Shown here in pieces: positions 1 through 9,484 of a stretch of 64,000 nucleotides of DNA. Under the pieces are notes generated by a model. The model searched no databases. It worked only from the letters and a program-made list of their open reading frames with translations, and was not told where the DNA came from. The translations under genes were made by a program, and so were the position numbers. Source of the DNA: an uncultured Stomatobaculum sp. (GTDB lineage Bacteria; Bacillota; Clostridia; Lachnospirales; Lachnospiraceae); the NCBI RefSeq assembly GCF_937924975.1, contig NZ_CALEYG010000033.1:7172-71171 (forward strand). The letters run 5' to 3'. The first letter of the stretch is position 1. The number at the start of each line of letters is the position of its first letter.

Positions 1-85
1 TCGGGTTGGCTGTTCTGTTCGGAATGGCTCTGGAAACAATCCCCAGAGCGGTTGTGAGTTTTTCTTTGTTGAACGCGAGCTTCAT
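1..85 (-). CDS. dnaN: DNA polymerase III beta clamp, N-terminal fragment
   Basis: The minus strand starts an ATG at 85 and runs off the window edge after 28 residues, MKLAFNKEKLTTALGIVSRA and onward. This resembles the start of DnaN, the sliding clamp that holds the replicative polymerase on DNA (family N-termini read roughly MKFxINKexLxxALqiVsrAI). A GAGAGGA ribosome site lies about 6 bases before the ATG. It follows dnaA with a 150-bp gap, the usual dnaA-dnaN order. Only the first part of domain I is visible, so the call rests on short similarity plus position. Confidence 0.85.
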   Translation of the reverse strand, partial: MKLAFNKEKLTTALGIVSRAIPNRTANP

Positions 86-235
86 AGAGCCGTCCTCTCT
101 TTCATATTCATCCCGTAATCATCATAATAGGGGCTGTGAGTATGTGAGAATCCACCGGAAAGGCGCAAAACAGCGTGCTTTTCCACTTGGAAACTACCGT
201 GGAAATCAAAGCGGATTCTCGCAGTGGCCTGTGAA

Positions 236-1636
236 TTACTGTGCAGAAATCTTTTTTTTCAGAACGGTCACAGTGCCGGAGGTATCCGGGTTATCCTCAA
301 CCTCTGTGGATATCTTTTTGATGGCGTAGAGAACTGTCGTATGGTCTTTTCCGCCGAAATGTGCGCCGATCTGCTGGAGAGAGACTTCGGTCATTTCACG
401 ACACAAATACATTGCGACCTGTCTGGCAGTGGCAAGCTCTTTGGTTCGCTTGGTGCCGACCAAATCGAGTTCGGAGATTCCGTAGTGTTCTGCGACAACC
501 TGAATGATGAATTGCGGTGTGATTTCCTGTTTTACATTGGGGTCAATGATATCGCGGAGCACATTTTGGGCGAGTTCCAGATTGACTTCCATGTGATTCA
601 GCTTGCCGAAAGCAACGATTTTTGTCAGTGACCCCTCGAGTTCACGGATGTTGCTTCGCACATTGGAGGCGATGTATTGAATGACTTCGTTGTCGACATT
701 GATGTGATCCAGTTCCTCACGTTTTCTGAGGATGGCCATACGCGTCTCGTAATCCGGCGGCTGGATGTCAACGGTGAGTCCCCATTCAAAACGAGAACGC
801 AGTCGGTCTTCCAGTGTTGCGAGTTCCTTCGGCGGTTTATCCGAAGAGATGATAATCTGCTTCTTTGCGCCGTGCAGCGCATTGAAGGTATGGAAGAATT
901 CCTCCTGGGTTCTGTCCTTTCCTATTATAAATTGTATGTCATCGATCAATAACACATCGATATAGCGGTACTTGTCGCGAAATTCTGTCGTTGAGAAATT
1001 GTTTTTGCTTCGAATGGCTTCAATCAGCTCATTGGTGAAAGATTCGCTAGTTACATACTGCACCTTGGCGCTTGGATTGTGCTGAAGTACAAAATGTGCG
1101 ATGGATTGCATTAAATGCGTTTTTCCGAGTCCCACACCTCCGTAGATGAAAAGCGGATTATAACTCTCTCCCGGATTCTCGGCGACCGCGAGAGAGGCGG
1201 CATGAGCAAGATTATTGTTTTTGCCGACGACAAAGGTATCGAAGGTATAGCGGGGATCCAGCTTTGCATTGGACAAAATCTGCTGATTCACAGGTTTCAT
1301 GTGATTGCCGGAAGACTGTTCTTCTTTGGCGCTGTAAAAGGCTAGGCGACAGGATAGTCCGGTTACCGCTTCGACAGCAGCTTCAATAATGCCGGCATAG
1401 CGTCCGGAAACAAAAGTCTGAAAGCCTGCATTGGGCAGATTATCGTTTTCTTCCGGGATTTCGACAAACAGCTGGATGTTGCCATCTGAATTCTGAAGCA
1501 GATGGTGTGGTTTTAGCGGAGAAATCCACATGCCGTAAGAAATCTCCGAAATTTCAAATTCGTTTCTGATATAGGCCAGTATGTCCGGCCATCGGTTTAC
1601 GATTGCTTGGAACGCTGCGTTTTGCTCCATACTCAA
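236..1636 (-). CDS. dnaA: Chromosomal replication initiator DnaA
   Basis: A 466-residue protein of normal DnaA length. DnaA binds 9-mer boxes at oriC, melts the origin and loads the helicase. Domain I is at the N-terminus, followed by a short linker. The AAA+ domain III carries Walker A GGVGLGKTH and Walker B LLIDDIQF. The C-terminal domain IV has the DNA-binding signature GGKDHTTVLYAIKKI. The ATG is preceded by AAAGGAG, and a good promoter lies upstream (see 1673-1701). The gene points away from oriC, with dnaN downstream. No defect is seen. Confidence 0.98.
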   Translation of the reverse strand: MSMEQNAAFQAIVNRWPDILAYIRNEFEISEISYGMWISPLKPHHLLQNSDGNIQLFVEIPEENDNLPNAGFQTFVSGRYAGIIEAAVEAVTGLSCRLAFYSAKEEQSSGNHMKPVNQQILSNAKLDPRYTFDTFVVGKNNNLAHAASLAVAENPGESYNPLFIYGGVGLGKTHLMQSIAHFVLQHNPSAKVQYVTSESFTNELIEAIRSKNNFSTTEFRDKYRYIDVLLIDDIQFIIGKDRTQEEFFHTFNALHGAKKQIIISSDKPPKELATLEDRLRSRFEWGLTVDIQPPDYETRMAILRKREELDHINVDNEVIQYIASNVRSNIRELEGSLTKIVAFGKLNHMEVNLELAQNVLRDIIDPNVKQEITPQFIIQVVAEHYGISELDLVGTKRTKELATARQVAMYLCREMTEVSLQQIGAHFGGKDHTTVLYAIKKISTEVEDNPDTSGTVTVLKKKISAQ

Positions 1637-2060
1637 AGACTCCTTTGCCGCGTTTGGGGATAAGTCGTACTCAGTATAGCAAAAAGACAGGATAATCTCA
1701 ACGCAATCAAAATGAGGGCTGTGGATAAGTCTGTGAGCATCTCGTGAACTGCATGTGACGAAATGAGGAAAAAGAGCGGATCATAGGTTTACACAAATGG
1801 GAAAAACACAGCTGTGGATGAAAAACAGAAGAAATTTTCCGCATTTACACAGGGAATAAAGGCGCATGAGAGGCCGAGTATTTAAAATAATTCAAGCAGA
1901 AGAGAGAGTTATCAACGAGTTACTCACAAAATGTGAATAACATTATGTAAAGTTAAAAATTCAGCTGTGTCTATTGTATACAATTAGTTATCAACAAAAA
2001 GATGTGGAGAATCTGGATAAGTAAGAGGAATCAGTCACGGTTATCCACAGAATCACGGTA
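1637..2060. other. Origin of replication oriC (dnaA-rpmH intergenic)
   Basis: No gene fits here. Two exact consensus DnaA boxes are present: TTATCCACA at 2041-2049 on plus, and its complement TGTGGATAA at 1720-1728. One-mismatch boxes lie at 1813-1821 (TGTGGATGA), 1932-1940 (TGTGAATAA), 1988-1996 (TTATCAACA) and 2012-2020 (TCTGGATAA). The segment 1870-1990 is AT-rich and could be the unwinding element. Location between divergent dnaA and rpmH is the classical Firmicutes origin setting. The exact unwinding site cannot be assigned by eye. Confidence 0.88.
1673..1701 (-). promoter_or_regulatory. Probable dnaA promoter
   Basis: Read on the minus strand, TTGAGA (1696-1701) and TATACT (1673-1678) are separated by 17 bp and lie about 40 bp before the dnaA ATG. 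A consensus DnaA box (1720-1728) lies just upstream, so autoregulation by DnaA, known in other bacteria, is plausible. Confidence 0.7.
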
Positions 2061-2151
2061 CAAATTGTTGAAATGAGGATTCAATATTTTGTAAGCTACA
2101 GAAGCGCTTATTTTATGTGCGAATATGCGTAGAATGCGGGATGGAAAGTTC

Positions 2152-2180
2152 TTGACGAAAAAGGCACAGTTCCGTATAAT
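2152..2180 (+). promoter_or_regulatory. Strong promoter of the rpmH operon
   Basis: TTGACG at 2152-2157, a 17-bp spacer, and a perfect TATAAT at 2175-2180. It lies about 110 bp before rpmH, leaving a roughly 100-nt leader. It faces away from dnaA and oriC. Confidence 0.85.
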
Positions 2181-2291
2181 AAGCAGGAATATTCCCACGT
2201 TTGCGTGATATCTCCGGAAACTGCTTCCGGTAGGAGCTGAGAGATCAGAGCCGGTTGGGAAAATGCTAGGAAGTGAGGAGGTGTTCTGACA

Positions 2292-2435
2292 ATGAGAAAG
2301 GGTACAATGACATTCCAGCCGCATAATGCGCAGAAGTTCCGTGTACATGGATTCCGTGCTCGCATGGCGACCAAGGGTGGAAGAAAAGTTCTGGCTGCCA
2401 GAAGAGCAAAGGGCAGAGCGAGACTGACAGTTTAA
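2292..2435 (+). CDS. rpmH: 50S ribosomal protein L34
   Basis: A 47-residue, very basic protein with the L34 core: MTFQPHN, then HGFRARMATKGGRKVLAARRAKGR, and a short C-terminus. L34 is a small protein of the large ribosomal subunit. The first ATG (2292) has GAGGAGG about 10 bases upstream, so it is preferred. A second in-frame ATG at 2307 would start directly at MTFQP and give 42 residues. It is the first gene after oriC and is followed by rnpA, as in most bacteria. Confidence 0.96.
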   Translation: MRKGTMTFQPHNAQKFRVHGFRARMATKGGRKVLAARRAKGRARLTV

Positions 2436-2546
2436 AATTTGATCGGCATTCGCGTCGAAGAACAATGGGGTTGTCTGACGACGACCCCTTTCTTTTTCGC
2501 TTTGTCTGTGCACTTGAAATTACATGAATGCAAAGGATTAAGAGGA

Positions 2547-2894
2547 ATGAGACGCTTTCCGTCGATCAAAGACAATTGCGAATTCCGACAGATTTATGAG
2601 AGCGGCAGAACCAGAGCTGACCGTAATCTGGTGCTCTATCTATGTTTCCGCTCTGCGGGGGACTCGCGCATTGGTATCAGTGCATCAAAAAAAATTGGAA
2701 ACAGTGTTGTAAGACATCGCGTAACGAGAGTTTTGCGCGAGATATTTCGATTACACCGCCATGCATTCACATCGCCCTGTGATTTGATTTTCGTCGTGCG
2801 AAAAGACGGTGCCAAGCAGGATTACCGTACATTGGAAGCTTCTTTTCTGAAGCTTTGCAGGGCACAGGGGATTTTAGAGGAGGCAAGGTGCTGA
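2547..2894 (+). CDS. rnpA: Ribonuclease P protein component
   Basis: A 115-residue basic protein, the protein subunit of RNase P, which trims the 5' ends of pre-tRNAs with the RNA subunit. The family signature is visible: RIGISASKKIGNSVVRHRVTRVLRE, close to the RnpA RNR motif. The start at 2547 gives the expected MRRFPSIKDNCEFRQIYESG N-terminus. An AAGGA lies 9 bases upstream. A longer reading frame to 2439 has no family similarity and was not used. It overlaps yidD by 7 bases. Confidence 0.95.
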   Translation: MRRFPSIKDNCEFRQIYESGRTRADRNLVLYLCFRSAGDSRIGISASKKIGNSVVRHRVTRVLREIFRLHRHAFTSPCDLIFVVRKDGAKQDYRTLEASFLKLCRAQGILEEARC

Positions 2895-3103
2895 AGAAAA
2901 TTTTGCTCTGCTCGATTCGTTTTTATCGGAGGGCACTCTCTCCCTATAAATGGCGTTGTCATTGCAGATTTTATCCGACTTGTTCGCAATATGCGCTGGA
3001 AGCAATTGAAAAATATGGCGCATGGAAGGGTGGAAAGTTAGCACTCTTCCGTATTTTGCGTTGCAATCCTTTTTCAAAGGGCGGATATGATCCGGTTCCG
3101 TAA
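2888..3103 (+). CDS. yidD: Membrane protein insertion efficiency factor YidD
   Basis: A 71-residue protein with the YidD pattern: IRFYRRALSP, then CRFYPTCSQYALEAIEKYG, then GGKLALFRILRCNPFSKGGYDPVP. YidD assists YidC-dependent membrane insertion at the inner face of the membrane. The start is probably the GTG at 2888, with AGAGGAGG 4 bases upstream, overlapping the end of rnpA. This places translation coupling between rnpA, yidD and yidC in one operon. Confidence 0.93.
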   Translation: MLKKILLCSIRFYRRALSPYKWRCHCRFYPTCSQYALEAIEKYGAWKGGKLALFRILRCNPFSKGGYDPVP

Positions 3104-3127
3104 AACCGAAATAATAGGAGGCAAGCT

Positions 3128-4456
3128 TTGGAACTCATCTTTTTAACCAAGTCATCCGTGCCGATTATCGGACAGGTTGCTTTTGTCTTGGGCATGATTA
3201 TGGACGCGCTGTTTCGTTTTACGAGTCAGTTCGGCATTACCAACATCGGCCTCAGCATTATTTTATTTACCATCATCACGAATCTGCTGATGTGGCCGCT
3301 CACCGTGTCTCAACAGAAGTCTTCCAAGCTGATGAGCGTCATGCAGCCGGAACTTCAGGCGGTACAAAAGAAGTATAAGGGAAAGACAGATCAGGCTTCG
3401 ATGGCACGCATGCAGGCAGAGACGCGCGCGGTTTATCAGAAGTACGGGACGAGCATGAGTGGTAGCTGCCTCTTCCTGTTGATTCAGATGCCGATTCTGT
3501 TCGGTTTGTACCAGGTTATCTATAAAATTCCCGCTTATGTGCCGTCAGTCTATAAAGTCTTTGAGAGCGTCGCTTCGCCGTTGATGCAGCAGAGCAATTT
3601 TGTGAGCACACTGACGGAACTGGCACCGAAGGTAAAGCCGCCGATTACGGATGCTGCAACGGTGCAAAACATAATCGATCTCCTCTATAAGTTTACACCC
3701 GCACAGTGGAGCCGCCTCGAGCAGGCTTATCCGGCGCTGTCTTCTACGATTTCCGCGGCTTCGGCAGAAATTACAAAGATGAATTATTTCCTGGGAGTAA
3801 ATCTGGCGACACCGCCGTTCCAGGGTATCGATCATCCGAATTTTGCCTGGATTATTCCGGTTCTCTCGGCTGCTGTCCAGTGGTATTCCGCAAAACTCAT
3901 GACCGCAGGAACAAAGAGCAATAAAGCCAAGGTTGATGAGGACAATATGATGGCACAGCAGATGCAGAGCATGAATACGATGATGCCGATTATGTCACTC
4001 TTCTTCTGCTTTACGCTCCCCGCAGGTATCGGTATTTACTGGGTCGCCAGCGGACTTTGCCGTATGATTCAGCAGCTCATCATCAACGCACAGCTCGATA
4101 AGATGGACATCGACGAGATTGTGAGAAAGAATACGGAAAAGGCAAATGAAAAAGCAATCCGTGAGGGCAAGAATCCGGCACTGGTAAAGAGCAATTCGGA
4201 TAAGCTTCTCCGCGAGGTAAAACGACAGGAAGAAGCAGAGAAAAACGAGGAGGAGCGCCAGCGTCAGCGCACAGAGAGGACAGTAAAGCAGGTCGAAGAA
4301 TCGACGGCTTATTATCAGAAGAATGCGAAGCCCGGCTCACTTGCCTCTAAGGCAAATATGGTAGCAATGTACGATGAGCGGTTAGCTGAGAAGCGCAGAA
4401 ATAAGAAGAATAAAGAAAGCGATATCTCGAGCGGAGAGAACAGCAATGAAAACTGA
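3128..4456 (+). CDS. yidC: Membrane protein insertase YidC/Oxa1
   Basis: A 442-residue polytopic protein that inserts membrane proteins alone or with SecYEG. Hydrophobic segments lie near residues 10-30, 35-55 (INIGLSIILFTIITNLLMWPL region), 110-135, 235-255 and 280-310, as in the Gram-positive Oxa1 type. QQKSSKLMSVMQPELQAVQKKYKGK is the usual charged loop. The C-terminal 110 residues are long, hydrophilic and Lys/Glu/Arg-rich and probably contact ribosomes. The start is a TTG at 3128 with AGGAGG 6 bases upstream. It overlaps jag by 11 bases. Confidence 0.95.
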   Translation: MELIFLTKSSVPIIGQVAFVLGMIMDALFRFTSQFGITNIGLSIILFTIITNLLMWPLTVSQQKSSKLMSVMQPELQAVQKKYKGKTDQASMARMQAETRAVYQKYGTSMSGSCLFLLIQMPILFGLYQVIYKIPAYVPSVYKVFESVASPLMQQSNFVSTLTELAPKVKPPITDAATVQNIIDLLYKFTPAQWSRLEQAYPALSSTISAASAEITKMNYFLGVNLATPPFQGIDHPNFAWIIPVLSAAVQWYSAKLMTAGTKSNKAKVDEDNMMAQQMQSMNTMMPIMSLFFCFTLPAGIGIYWVASGLCRMIQQLIINAQLDKMDIDEIVRKNTEKANEKAIREGKNPALVKSNSDKLLREVKRQEEAEKNEEERQRQRTERTVKQVEESTAYYQKNAKPGSLASKANMVAMYDERLAEKRRNKKNKESDISSGENSNEN

Positions 4457-5351
4457 AGTCACTGTGACAGGGAAGACTTATGACGAAGCACTGACAAAGG
4501 CTCTCCTGGAGCTTGGGACAACGAGCGAGCGCTTGGAAGTATCCGTCCTGGAACAGGGAAATGCGGGTCTACTGGGATTTATCGGAAGTAAGCCCTGGAA
4601 GCTCCGTGCGGTTCTGAGGGCAGAGTCGGTTAGACAGGAAAGCCAAACCGACGAGTTTGTTATCGAAGACCCGGTTGCTGAAGAAACAGTCAAAGAAGAA
4701 GTGATTCCGGTGGCAGAAAGCGGTGCGGAAGCATCGGAGGAAGTCAGGGAAGTCGAAGAAACGGTAGTCACGACAGAAGAAGAAAAAGCTATGAAAGCAC
4801 CGGAAGTGCCGAAGGAGAACAAAAAGGTCGGCGCCGAAACAGGAATGACGGCTGCGCTGGAGGCAGGAAAAAGCAGCGGAACAGCTTTTTTGCGGGAGCT
4901 TTTTGCAACGCTCAAGCTCGAAGCAGAGATAGAGAGCGATAGCCGCGCTGCAGAGAAGGCATTGTTTTTCCGAGTGCGCGGTGAAAATCTGGGCGCACTG
5001 ATCGGAAAACGCGGGCAGACCCTCGATGCGCTGCAGTATCTGCTGGGACATGTCGTGAACAAGCAGCAGGATGCCTTCTTGCGTGTCAAACTTGATATTG
5101 GCTCATACCGGGAAAAGCAGGAAAACAAGTTGAGAGGCTTTGCCAGAAATGCTGCGCGCCGCGTAAAACAGAGCGGTAAATCGCTGGCCCTTGATCCTAT
5201 GACGCCGAATGAGAGACGTATTATTCATGCCGCGTTGCAGCGCGATCGCTATGTGACTACACATTCCGAAGGAGAAGGTGAGAAGCGCCATGTCGTCATC
5301 ACCCTCCGGAAAGATGTCGACAGGCAGAAAAAAGAAGAGTCAATCAAATAA
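4446..5351 (+). CDS. jag: RNA-binding protein Jag/KhpB (EloR)
   Basis: A 301-residue protein. Residues 1-55 form the Jag-N domain (VTVTGKTYDEALTKALLELG). Residues about 60-135 are an acidic Glu/Val-rich linker. A KH domain follows with the GxxG loop IGKRGQTLDALQYL. The R3H domain has NERRIIHAALQRD near residue 258. The family binds RNA and influences cell elongation in Firmicutes. It sits between yidC and mnmE as usual, and its start codon lies inside the yidC end. Confidence 0.94.
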   Translation: MKTEVTVTGKTYDEALTKALLELGTTSERLEVSVLEQGNAGLLGFIGSKPWKLRAVLRAESVRQESQTDEFVIEDPVAEETVKEEVIPVAESGAEASEEVREVEETVVTTEEEKAMKAPEVPKENKKVGAETGMTAALEAGKSSGTAFLRELFATLKLEAEIESDSRAAEKALFFRVRGENLGALIGKRGQTLDALQYLLGHVVNKQQDAFLRVKLDIGSYREKQENKLRGFARNAARRVKQSGKSLALDPMTPNERRIIHAALQRDRYVTTHSEGEGEKRHVVITLRKDVDRQKKEESIK

Positions 5352-5418
5352 GTGTGAGGAGCTGTCGGCAGAAAAGTTGCTGACAGCTTTTCATTTTCCG
5401 GATGGAGAGGAGAAAAGT

Positions 5419-6786
5419 TTGCGAGAAGAACGGGATACCATTGCAGCGATTGCGACCGCACTGGGGGAGGGAGGCATCGGGATTGTGAGAATCAGCGGTA
5501 CGGAAGCACTCCGGATTGCCGATTGTATCTTAGATCGTCCTGTTTCGGGGGCGGCAGGGTATACAGTGCATTACCGACATGTAAAGGAGCAGTCGCTCAT
5601 CCTGGATGAAGTATTGGTGACAGTCTTTCGCGCGCCGCACAGTTTCACGGCGGAGGACAGCGTAGAAATCAATTGTCACGGCGGTCTTTATCTGTTGCAG
5701 GCTGTTTTAAGTGCTGTGCTTTCGGCCGGTGCCAGAATGGCAGAACCGGGAGAATTTTCAAAACGGGCATTCCTGAACGGACGCATGGATCTGAGTCAGG
5801 CGGAGGCCGTCATGGATCTGATTCAGGCAAAGAATTCCCATGCGCTGCGGGCTGCGGTCAATCAGCTGGACGGTAGATTGTCGGAAAAAATCCATGTGCT
5901 CCGGACGGGTATTTTGGATGAGCTTGCTTGGATTGAAGCTGCGCTGGATGATCCCGAAAATTATGATTTAACGGGGTATCCGCACAAGCTTGAAGAGCGA
6001 ATTCATGGCTTTATACAGTCACTCGAAGAGTTGCTCCGGATGGCAGATAACGGAAAACTCTGGAGAGCAGGAATTCCGACCGTCATTTTGGGCCTGCCCA
6101 ATGCCGGGAAATCCTCGCTGATGAATTTGCTGACACAGGAGGAGTCTGCAATTGTGACCGAGATCGCCGGCACAACGAGGGATATCCTGACAGAACAGGT
6201 CAGACTCGGAGAACTTACACTCGTGTTATCGGACACCGCGGGAATTCGGGAGAGTGAAGACAGAATCGAACAGATAGGCGTGGCGCGTGCAAAACAGGCA
6301 GCTGCAGCCGCAGCTCTAATTCTTCTTGTACTGGATGCATCCAAGCCGCTCTGTGAGGAGGAACGAGCGCTTCTCTCCTATGCCACAGCGCAGCACACCA
6401 TTGTTTTGCTGAATAAAGCTGATGTATCACAACAGATTTCAAAAGAAGAAATACAGAACTGCAGTGCCGCAACCGTCCTCTCATTCTCGGCGCGGCGCGG
6501 AGACGGTCTGGAGGAATTGGAGCGGGCAGTGACTGCACTTTTCTTCGGCGGTGAGTTTGACAATCAGAGTGAGGAACTCGCGATTAATGCGCGTCACAAG
6601 GAGGCCCTGACGGAGGCAAAGGAAAGCCTGCGCAATGTGGAAGCTTCGATTGCGGCAGGGATGCCGGAGGATTTCTTTTCGATTGATCTGGCGGCGGCAT
6701 ATCGCGCACTGGGTACTGTGACCGGAGACAGTGTGGAAGACGACGTGGTCAATCGCATTTTTGAAAAGTTTTGCACAGGAAAGTAA
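5419..6786 (+). CDS. mnmE: tRNA uridine-5-carboxymethylaminomethyl GTPase MnmE
   Basis: A 455-residue GTPase that, with MnmG, modifies the wobble uridine (U34) of certain tRNAs. The N-terminal domain begins DTIAAIATALGEGGIGIVRISG. The G domain has GLPNAGKSSLMN (G1), AGTTRD (G2), DTAG (G3) and NKAD (G4). The C-terminus FCTGK is the catalytic CxGK motif. The reading frame is open further upstream inside jag, but the TTG at 5419 with GGAGAGGAG upstream gives the expected start and length. Confidence 0.95.
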   Translation: MREERDTIAAIATALGEGGIGIVRISGTEALRIADCILDRPVSGAAGYTVHYRHVKEQSLILDEVLVTVFRAPHSFTAEDSVEINCHGGLYLLQAVLSAVLSAGARMAEPGEFSKRAFLNGRMDLSQAEAVMDLIQAKNSHALRAAVNQLDGRLSEKIHVLRTGILDELAWIEAALDDPENYDLTGYPHKLEERIHGFIQSLEELLRMADNGKLWRAGIPTVILGLPNAGKSSLMNLLTQEESAIVTEIAGTTRDILTEQVRLGELTLVLSDTAGIRESEDRIEQIGVARAKQAAAAAALILLVLDASKPLCEEERALLSYATAQHTIVLLNKADVSQQISKEEIQNCSAATVLSFSARRGDGLEELERAVTALFFGGEFDNQSEELAINARHKEALTEAKESLRNVEASIAAGMPEDFFSIDLAAAYRALGTVTGDSVEDDVVNRIFEKFCTGK

Positions 6787-6791
6787 ACGGA

Positions 6792-8702
6792 ATGATAGAA
6801 GAAAGATATGACGTGATTGTGGTCGGTGCGGGACATGCCGGCTGTGAGGCAGCGCTCGCTGCGGCGCGACTGGGGCTCACAACGATTATATTTACCGTGA
6901 GTGTGGACTCGATTGCATTGATGCCCTGTAATCCGAATATAGGTGGAACGTCCAAGGGACATCTGGTGCGGGAACTGGATGCGCTCGGCGGAGAGATGGG
7001 ACATGTAATCGATAAAACGTTTATTCAGTCTCGTATGCTGAATGAATCTAAGGGGCCTGCTGTCCACTCGCTGCGCGCGCAGGCGGATAAGCAGGCGTAT
7101 ATCGGGGAGATGCGACGGGTATTGGAACAAAATCCACGCATTACCATTCGCCAGGCTGAGATATCCACAATTTTAACAGAGAATGCTGTGGATAACCTGG
7201 GGAAAAAGCGTTGCATCGGTGTAAAAACGGTCTCCGGCAGTTGCTATTACGGTGGGGCTGTGGTATTGGCGACAGGAGTTTATCTCAATGCACGCTGTGT
7301 GTTCGGCGAAGTGAGCGAGGCAACCGGCCCCAACGGACTGAAGGCAGCCACCCATCTCACGGGCTCTCTCCTGTCGCTTGGCATTGAAATGAGGCGGTTT
7401 AAGACCGGAACACCTGCACGGGTGGACGGTAAAACCGTGGACTACTCCAAAATGGAGGAACAGAAAGGGGATGTTCCGGTTGTCCCCTTCTCCTTTGATA
7501 CGGATCCGGAAGTGGTACAGCGTGAGCAGGTGAGTTGCTGGCTCACACACACAGGTGCGGAGGTCAAGCGTCTGATTCAGGAAAATATCTCGCGCTCTCC
7601 GCTCTACAACGGTAATATCCACGGAACGGGGCCGCGCTACTGCCCCTCGATTGAGGATAAGGTCATGAAGTTCCCGGACAAAGAGGGGCATCAGATCTTT
7701 GTGGAACCTGAGGGACTTTATACCGATGAGATGTACCTTGGCGGCATGTCCTCTTCTCTCCCGGAGGATGTACAGTATGCGGTCATTCATGCGACGCCGG
7801 GGCTTGAGCATGCAGTCATTGTCCGCAATGCGTACGCGATTGAGTATGACTGTATTGATGCCAGACAGTTGACGGCAGCGCTGGAGTTCAAGAAAATTCC
7901 GGGGTTATTTGCGGCAGGACAGCTGAACGGAAGTTCGGGATATGAAGAGGCAGCTGCACAGGGATTGATGGCAGGCATCAATGCGGCACAGAAGGTACTT
8001 GGGAAAGAGCCGTTTCTTTTAACACGAGCAGAAGCATACATTGGGGTTTTGATTGATGACCTGGTGACCAAGGAGAGTCACGAGCCCTATCGAATGATGA
8101 CTTCTCGCGCGGAATACAGATTGCTTTTGCGCCAGGACAATGCGGATTTGAGATTATCGGAGCGGGGATATGCGCTGGGCTTGGTCAGTGAGGAAAAAAT
8201 TTCCAGATTGCGGGCAAAGCGCGCTGCAATCGCATCGGAAAAAAAACGTCTGACAAAGACTCATATCGGTGCAAGTTCCCAAAATGCCGAGATTTTGACA
8301 GCATTGCAGTCGACACCGTTGAAGACAGGAATTTCTCTTGCAGAGCTTATCAAGCGCCCGGAACTCAATTATGATTTGATTGCGCCGCTTGATCCGGAGC
8401 GAGAAACCTTGCCACGGGATGTGACGGAACAGGTGAATATCGAGCTCAAATATGAGGGCTATATTCGTCGCCAGGAACAGCAGGTAAAGCAGTTCAAGCG
8501 CCTGGAACATAAACTGTTGCCCGAAGATCTGAATTACGAGGCGGTCGGAAGTCTTCGCCTCGAAGCTGTTCAGAAACTGAACACATTGAAGCCGCGATCC
8601 ATCGGCCAGGCTTCACGAATCTCAGGGGTATCTCCGGCGGATATTTCGGTCTTGCTGGTATGGTTGGAGGTACATCAGTCCCGGAAGGAGGGCGGCAAAT
8701 GA
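6792..8702 (+). CDS. mnmG: tRNA uridine-5-carboxymethylaminomethyl enzyme MnmG
   Basis: A 636-residue FAD protein and partner of MnmE. The N-terminal dinucleotide-binding motif is VVGAGHAGCEAALAAARLG. GGTSKGHLVRELDALGG and the PCNPNIGG segment are family signatures. The C-terminal helical domain ends near HQSRKEGGK. The ATG at 6792 is chosen because it leads directly into the FAD fold and has AGGAAAG upstream. Only 5 bp separate it from mnmE, and it overlaps rsmG by 4 bases (ATGA). Confidence 0.96.
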   Translation: MIEERYDVIVVGAGHAGCEAALAAARLGLTTIIFTVSVDSIALMPCNPNIGGTSKGHLVRELDALGGEMGHVIDKTFIQSRMLNESKGPAVHSLRAQADKQAYIGEMRRVLEQNPRITIRQAEISTILTENAVDNLGKKRCIGVKTVSGSCYYGGAVVLATGVYLNARCVFGEVSEATGPNGLKAATHLTGSLLSLGIEMRRFKTGTPARVDGKTVDYSKMEEQKGDVPVVPFSFDTDPEVVQREQVSCWLTHTGAEVKRLIQENISRSPLYNGNIHGTGPRYCPSIEDKVMKFPDKEGHQIFVEPEGLYTDEMYLGGMSSSLPEDVQYAVIHATPGLEHAVIVRNAYAIEYDCIDARQLTAALEFKKIPGLFAAGQLNGSSGYEEAAAQGLMAGINAAQKVLGKEPFLLTRAEAYIGVLIDDLVTKESHEPYRMMTSRAEYRLLLRQDNADLRLSERGYALGLVSEEKISRLRAKRAAIASEKKRLTKTHIGASSQNAEILTALQSTPLKTGISLAELIKRPELNYDLIAPLDPERETLPRDVTEQVNIELKYEGYIRRQEQQVKQFKRLEHKLLPEDLNYEAVGSLRLEAVQKLNTLKPRSIGQASRISGVSPADISVLLVWLEVHQSRKEGGK

Positions 8703-9475
8703 CACAGGAAGAAAGAGTATGGTTTGTCCGTAATATGCGGACAGCTCTGGAAGGATTTTCCGGCACAGAAAAGTTGTCTTTTTCGGACGGACAGATGGAA
8801 CAGTTCGCAATCTTCTATGAAGATATGCTGGAAAAGAACAAGGTCATGAATCTGACCGGAATTACAGAGCCGCGGGAAGTGATTGTGAAACATTATCTGG
8901 ATAGCCTTGCACCTGCCAGCCTTCTCGCGGACTTCCCCGCAGAACACGCGAAGCTGCTGGATCTGGGGAGCGGAGCGGGCTTTCCTGGCATTCCGCTCGC
9001 AATTGCGTTTCCGGCCTTACAGCTAACACTAATGGACAGTTTAAATAAAAGAGTCGTTTACTTGACAGATGAAATCGAAAAACTCGGGCTGAGTCAGCAT
9101 ACCGTAGCAATTCATGCGCGAGCTGAAGATTTGGCTCGTCAGGCGAAGCAACGTGAAACATACGAGTATTGTACTTCCAGAGCCGTGGCACGCCTCTCTG
9201 TTCTTTCCGAGTTTTGTCTTCCGTTTGTAAAAATAGGTGGTCGGATGATTGCCTATAAGGCAGGTGATATTGCAGAGGAATTGTCGGATGCGAAGTACGC
9301 TATCCGGAAGCTTGGCGGTGAGCCGGAGCAGGTCATTTCATTTTCTTTGCCGGAGGATGCCGGAGACCGCAGTCTGGTAGTAATTCGCAAATGCCGTGAA
9401 ACGCCTGCTATGTATCCGAGAAAGGCAGGCATGCCATCCAAAGAGCCGCTGTCCAATTCGTCACGGAAATCCTGA
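8699..9475 (+). CDS. rsmG: 16S rRNA (guanine-527-N7)-methyltransferase RsmG
   Basis: A 258-residue SAM methyltransferase that methylates G527 of 16S rRNA. MNLTGITEPREVIVKHYLDSL and the SAM-binding LLDLGSGAGFPGIPLAI are diagnostic. The C-terminal part carries SRAVARLSVLSEFCLPFVKIGG. AGGAGGG lies just before the ATG. It is the last gene before the parS region and is followed at once by a terminator. An in-frame half-match to parS (ACGTGAAACA, 9151-9160) lies inside the gene and is probably chance. Confidence 0.95.
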   Translation: MTQEERVWFVRNMRTALEGFSGTEKLSFSDGQMEQFAIFYEDMLEKNKVMNLTGITEPREVIVKHYLDSLAPASLLADFPAEHAKLLDLGSGAGFPGIPLAIAFPALQLTLMDSLNKRVVYLTDEIEKLGLSQHTVAIHARAEDLARQAKQRETYEYCTSRAVARLSVLSEFCLPFVKIGGRMIAYKAGDIAEELSDAKYAIRKLGGEPEQVISFSLPEDAGDRSLVVIRKCRETPAMYPRKAGMPSKEPLSNSSRKS

Positions 9476-9484
9476 GTGTGTAAA

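Noticed and set aside
9145..9160. Possible parS inside rsmG
   Set aside because: Only the right 10 bases (ACGTGAAACA) match; the left arm is wrong, so it is weaker than the decayed copies of the array.
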